Assembly: GCA_018881555.1 (NCBI GenBank)
Contig: JACAXG010000076.1
Location: 591,446-655,445 of the forward strand
Reading direction: 5' to 3'
Source of the DNA: Amblyornis subalaris
Taxonomy: Eukaryota > Chordata > Aves > Passeriformes > Ptilonorhynchidae
Length of the DNA: 64,000 nt
The notes under the pieces are model-generated. The model made no database searches, had not been told where the DNA came from, and was given only the letters and a program-made list of their open reading frames with translations. The translations under genes were made by a program, and so were the position numbers. Of the stretch, positions 59,401-64,000 are shown one piece after another. The stretch's first letter is position 1. Each line of letters begins with the position of its first letter.

Positions 59401-61986
59401 GCATCTCCTTTGCCCCAGCTGCCCCTGTCCCGCGCTTGCCCACACTCAGAGCATCTGAGCATCAGGCAGCCGAGGGGAATGGCTCCATCGCCGGCTCTCG
59501 CAAATGGGAAGCGGATTTCCAAGTGAGAGGGACCAAAATGACTTGCATAACATAGGAAACAATTCAACAATCAAAAAATCTTTCACGACTTAATAGGATT
59601 TTATAAATTGAATTATCTCTGTAAGCGCTGACAGTCCGAGCTGATCAATCAATTAAGAGATGCCAGGCTCGAGCCCGCAGACCCACTCAGTGGGAGGGTG
59701 CTGCTGCCAGGGCACCTGGCTCCTTTCATGCCCCTCCAGACCCCCACGGAGGCTGGGCTGTGCCAGGGCCTCCCCCCAACGTGGCAGTGGTCCCACAGGA
59801 GAGCCCTGCTCTGGCTGGGGAGAGCCAGCCTTACAGTCAGGACCATATCTGGGATGTGTGCCGAATCCAGCTCCACGTTTGTGCAGCCAGAGAGCTGTGG
59901 GGACGGGCAGAGCCCTGGGTGTCCTCTCCGTCACAGGCATTTTAGGGACTCCTGTTTAGGCTCCTGCAATCTGCCTCTCCCCCCNCACGAGCATTGACAC
60001 GGTGGGTGCAGCTGGTTATTGATGGTGTGTAGGACCAGGTGTTCGCAGATGAAAGGTTAGTTTATTAATCCTCTGGGAGACCTTATGAAAAACAAATTCA
60101 GGTAAACAACATATTTTTCTTGACTGCTTTCAAGATTTAAGGCAGGGATCCTGTTCTTGGAGTCTCTTCGACGCATTTCCATTGCACTCTGTTATTACAT
60201 TCTTCAAAAAAGAGAGATTGCTTCTTGTGCCACATTCTGGGAGAGAGAAACCTAATTGAATCTGCTGCCCATGTGGCTGGACAGCATCTCCTTCCCAGTT
60301 ATGGATGGGCTGGATAGTCACTGAAACACATGGGCAGGCCTATTGGAAAGGCATTTTTCTGCTGGGCACCTGCAGTTCCATGCTGTGTCCCTTCCTGTCC
60401 CCGCTATCCTGGTGCCTGCCAGCTCAATGTCTGCGGAGCCCAGCCTTCCTGTCCCACAGACCTTCCCTCTGTGCACAGAGCAGGTTTTGCTGCGGCTCTT
60501 TGTCCAACCAAGCTGGAGGGAAGATGGGTTTCCAAGTGAAGCCTCCTGTGTGACCTCTCCAGGAAGGAGCTGGGGTCGCTGGGGGCTCTCGGGGCTGGCA
60601 CAGACACTTCCCAGCCCCTGCATCCCACAGTGCCCAGTAGCACCTCCCACCCCTCCCAACACTGCCCCAGACTTGGCAGGACAAAGCCCCTGGTCTGAAG
60701 CCCACCACAGAGCCCAAGAGGAACCAGCTCCCAAATGGCTGCCCTGGGACCGGTGGGGACGAAGTGGGGGCTAATTTGAGGAGAAATCTCACATGGAGTG
60801 CCAGGCACTGTACACTGCTTCATTTAACCTCTGAGCATGGTGCTCAGGAGAGAGAAATCGCTGTGCCCCATTTATGACCACTGGAACTTGATTAAGCACT
60901 GAACTTTAATTAATTGACTGGCTTGGAGTAATAAGCTCTGCCGATTTGCTTTGCCCAATGAAGAGGTGAATAGTTAGTTCACATTAACTGTCGGGTGTGA
61001 GGGCCACTGTCGCACAAACACCACCATCGATCAGACAAGGCACAGACACGAACACTGCCTGGACCCCTCCCCAGCCCCCATGCTCTGACATGTCCTGGAC
61101 CCCTCCCTGTAACCCCGGGCCCACTGGAAGCAGTGAAGCTGGAGTGCTCAGCCACCTACAACGGGGCATTGCCTCTGCCCCCCTGAGTGCTGGGGACCCT
61201 TGGGGACTCCCCACACCCCTCCAGCCATTGCCCAGCTGGGGGCAGAGTGACAGGGCAGGAGTTTTCCTGCCAGTCACGTGTGACACCCCACTCCTGGCCT
61301 TTCCCGCAGTGCCTGGGGAAGCATTCCACATGTCAGCTCCCCATCCTCTTCCTTTACTTCCTCCCTGTGGCCCTGCACATCTGAAGAACTACAAAATGCA
61401 GGGCCACACCTCCCCAAAGATTACAGGTTCTGAGGTGAATCCCCTCAGCCCAGCACGTGCTGCAGAGCCAGGAGCAGTGGCCAGCAAGGAGGAAGAGTGC
61501 AGTGCAGGAAAATGTTTCCCACCCAGAATGGGCTGGAGCAGGAGGGCAAGGCCCCAGCATACGTGCCGTGCCTGTGCTCCAGCATGCCTCTCCTGCTCCT
61601 TAAATTGATTGGCACTTTCTATTTGAGGAAAAATGAGTTCTTAAAATTGAAATAGTGGTTATTGTTATGGTAATACAGCGAGGCTGTGGCAGCAGAGATT
61701 TTAAGATACAAAAAAGGTTAGTTTGAATCAAGCAGCTGAGTGGTGAGTCTATATAAAGTACTCAGGACTAATGAGTTCCGAGGGATCCACGTATCGGGTC
61801 CGGACCCCTTAATGCTGCTGATTCAAGTGGTGGGTGCAGGTAATCACCAAGATAACCTGAGGCCTCTGGGATCATTACTGCTTTATCACATTTTGTATAA
61901 AATATTTTCGGCCTCATTTAGGATGTCAGCCTCTATCAAATATTTCCTGGCGTTAAGAGAGCGACGCAGCCCTGTGGCACCAGTGT
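59401..61986. other. Mixed spacer
   Basis: No gene or repeat family is recognised in about 2.6 kb. AT-richer parts at 59540-59660, 60050-60250, 60830-61000 and 61600-61960 may hold small regulatory elements; the GC-rich parts between have chance open frames on both strands. Confidence 0.4.
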
Positions 61987-62070
61987 ACCTGGAACCCTCG
62001 CTGTCCTCTCCCGGCCCAGCATACCTGGAACCTTCACTGTCGTCTCCCAGGCTGGTGTCTGGAACCCTCA
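61987..62070. repeat. About 36-bp minisatellite, 2.3 copies
   Basis: ACCTGGAACCCTCGCTGTC begins at 61987, ACCTGGAACCTTCACTGTC at 62023, and a partial TCTGGAACCCTCATGTC ends the array near 62074. CTCTCCC/GTCTCCC follows the first two units. Confidence 0.85.
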
Positions 62071-62119
62071 TGTCCCACCGGGAGAGGCACTCAAGGCACC
62101 CTGGACTCTCTTAGGGGGC

Positions 62120-62730
62120 TGTGGCACTGAACAGCAGATTTGTGAATAATAAGAACAAAAGTATTGAGCCCATGTTAGCAGGACATAGTGACAGATTCCC
62201 AGCATCTGTTATTGCTTTCTCTCATCTGTACCTGAAGTTAGCAATTTAGAGCCCATACCTTTATTTGGAAAATAATAGTACACACAGAATTATAAAAGTT
62301 TAATATGCTCTCAGTAAAATGAAAAATGAGCGGTTATGATATTGTCTAACACTTTCAAATGTGTTTATTAATTCATGTTTTAAATCATAAGTTTCATTCT
62401 GCAGGAGAGTCATACACAGCAATAAGCAAGTTTTAAAATATTAATGAATAAACAATATTTCTCTATTGAAATATAACATGCTTCTTTGAACAATGTACCA
62501 ATGGTAATAAATCACAACCAGCAGAAAATTGCATTTCATATTTAATACAACTTGAACTCTGCCTTTTTATAAATGATATCTTTTTTGTTTAATTGGCGTC
62601 AGTTCAGATCTAGCAGATTGCTAATAAAATTCTGGATTTCCATACTTAATGACGCGTGCTTTTTATGCTGAATTTTACCACAAAAAATGCAACCTTTTAT
62701 TATACAAATAGCAGGCGTTAATAGGTGATC
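62120..62730. promoter_or_regulatory. Candidate conserved non-coding element, strongly AT-rich
   Basis: About 600 bp of AT-rich, transposon-free DNA. It includes GTTTATTAATTCATG near 62363 and TATTAATGAATAAACAATAT near 62439, where SOX-type AACAAT lies beside ATTA cores. The right edge changes abruptly to GC-rich DNA at about 62730. Confidence 0.35.
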
Positions 62731-64000
62731 TCCCACGCTGGGCAATGGCCCCGTCTGCTGTCCCGAAGCCTCGCCCTGCAGCCTGGGGTGGCCACGTGCC
62801 ACATCCCCCTTCTCCGAGGTGCCATTCCCAGAGAGCTGAGCATATCGGGGCTCTGCGAGCAGGAGGAGGAGGGGCCCTTCCCCTCCGGGGGGTCACTGGC
62901 CCAGAGATGTGCTCCTTGGGGACACCTCTGGGTCCCCACCCACCCCAGGAACAGGGGCTCACGTTGGGGCTCCAGCACACACGTCAGCACCCGCGTTAGC
63001 ACCGTAGAGAGGAATGAAAGTAATTGGGTTTAATTAGCCTGTGTAAACACGATCCTTAAATTTGTTGCCACATGAGGGTTTTGGCAGTCTCCAATAAATT
63101 AATCCTTTTTATTATATCAATGACAGGAAGATGATCAAATAGGCTTTGATATAGATTTTGGGATTTAGCACCTAGTAGTGCTCTGACATGCTTGAACTTC
63201 TTCCTCCTGCTGCTGCTGCTGCTGCAGGCAAGAATGAGGCTACAAACAGCGTCTGCTTCCGAGCTGTTCCCAGGTGGAACGGGGGACTTGGAGACACATG
63301 GATGGGGACGCCAGGGAAACTTTGAAGAAAAGTTTGTCTTTGGGATTTGTTGGGTAAGTTGAGTTTCCAGAGGGTAGGGTCACGTGAGGAGAGATGTGGG
63401 AGTGAGGGGGGCACGGTGATGAGGCGCAGCAATTAGTGCGTTGTGTCGGCGCATCCGCAGCCAGAGGCTGAGCTGAACTGGGAGCACAGCCCTGGCTCCC
63501 CTCCATGCTGGGGCACACGCAGCCTTTGTCCAGCCCCCTGTGCAAATCATTCCTCCCACTGTGCCGAGCCCAGGGGAAATGGGCTCTGCCGGTGCTGCAG
63601 GACACCTGGCACGGCTGGTGCCTGTGCTCTCGCATGTCAGGGATGATTTCCCAGGTATTGCTAGGACACAGCCCAGACCTGTGGCTCGGCTGTCAGCAAG
63701 GATCGTAATGCCAGCTCCATCTTTCCACTGTCCCAGCTGCAGGAAGGAGCCAGCAGCTTCGTAATTCAGAGGAAACAAATTTGGCAGCAGACAGGCAGCC
63801 CAGGGTGCCTACAGAAGGTGAAGGCCCCTGTGTCCCACCTGGGAAGGCCGGGAGACTGGTTCATCTGCTGTGCCATCCCACGTATCCTCCCCGGGCATGA
63901 CAGCCCAGGAGCTGGTGTGCACAAAACCTTCTCCTGCCCCCGCAACCAAGTAAAGGATCACTGGATGGGAATTCTAATCTTATATTATATTACCATGTCA
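62731..64000. other. Mixed spacer to window end
   Basis: GC-rich at 62730-62990 and 63440-63760 with chance open frames on both strands. A pure (CTG)6 microsatellite lies at 63207-63224. No gene is supported. Confidence 0.45.
63207..63224. repeat. (CTG)6 microsatellite
   Basis: Six perfect CTG units, preceded by a pyrimidine-rich CTTCTTCCTC. It ends in GCAG, so it imitates a splice acceptor, but no convincing exon follows. Confidence 0.95.

Noticed and set aside
63225..63350. Exon-like segment between the CTG repeat acceptor and a GGGTAAGTTG donor
   Set aside because: The acceptor is created by the microsatellite, and the open frame is unremarkable; chance is more likely.
1..64000. tRNA, rRNA, known microRNA, CRISPR, bacterial operon or endogenous-virus LTR
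   Set aside because: None is recognisable by eye. A covariance-model search and an LTR search would be needed to exclude diverged copies.

Overview
This window reads as vertebrate nuclear DNA, almost certainly from a bird. The best evidence is four CR1 LINE 3' ends, with the diagnostic terminal repeats of the ATTCTATGATTCTATG type or their complement, at about 7889, 32648, 36042 and 52463, plus two older CR1 reverse-transcriptase fossils at about 3740 and 20820. The wording of the 36042 copy resembles copies common in songbirds, but that is inference. There are no bacterial operons, rRNA, tRNA or CRISPR.

No protein-coding gene can be confirmed. Every open frame is at most 274 codons, most overlap open frames on the other strand or in other frames of GC-rich DNA, and none shows a protein family I recognise. 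The window therefore looks like a gene desert or the inside of a very large intron. The strongest exon-like object is on the minus strand at 2229-2339, inside CpG-rich DNA and ending in a consensus splice donor. Weaker exon-like objects lie at 27615-27668 (+), 31639-31694 (+) and 35658-35742 (-).

The main architecture is a mosaic. AT-rich, low-repeat blocks of 150-900 bp, dense in homeodomain (TAATTA), POU, MEF2, SOX and FOX-type words, alternate with GC-rich spacers that contain short minisatellites. This is the usual look of conserved non-coding enhancer clusters around a developmental regulator gene. Conservation itself cannot be seen from one sequence, so these blocks are called as candidates only. 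The clearest are 8700-9300, 13040-14080, 16120-16540, 18520-18810, 22470-23470, 25070-25200, 26210-26960, 31010-31420, 34560-35590, 39380-40430, 44230-45240 and 62120-62730. CpG-island-like segments lie at 1745-2560, 30690-30850, 32080-32500, 50865-51000 and 56030-56520; the one at 32080 also carries a TATA/CArG-like cluster and is the best promoter candidate.

The most unusual observation is that two of the AT-rich blocks (starting at 34659 and 35336) are diverged colinear copies of each other, spaced 677 bp. This suggests an old local duplication of a regulatory element, or two insertions of one ancient repeat. About fifty isolated single N bases are spread through the window, which fits masked heterozygous positions or consensus ambiguities. 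No new multi-gene system is visible here, and I do not claim one.
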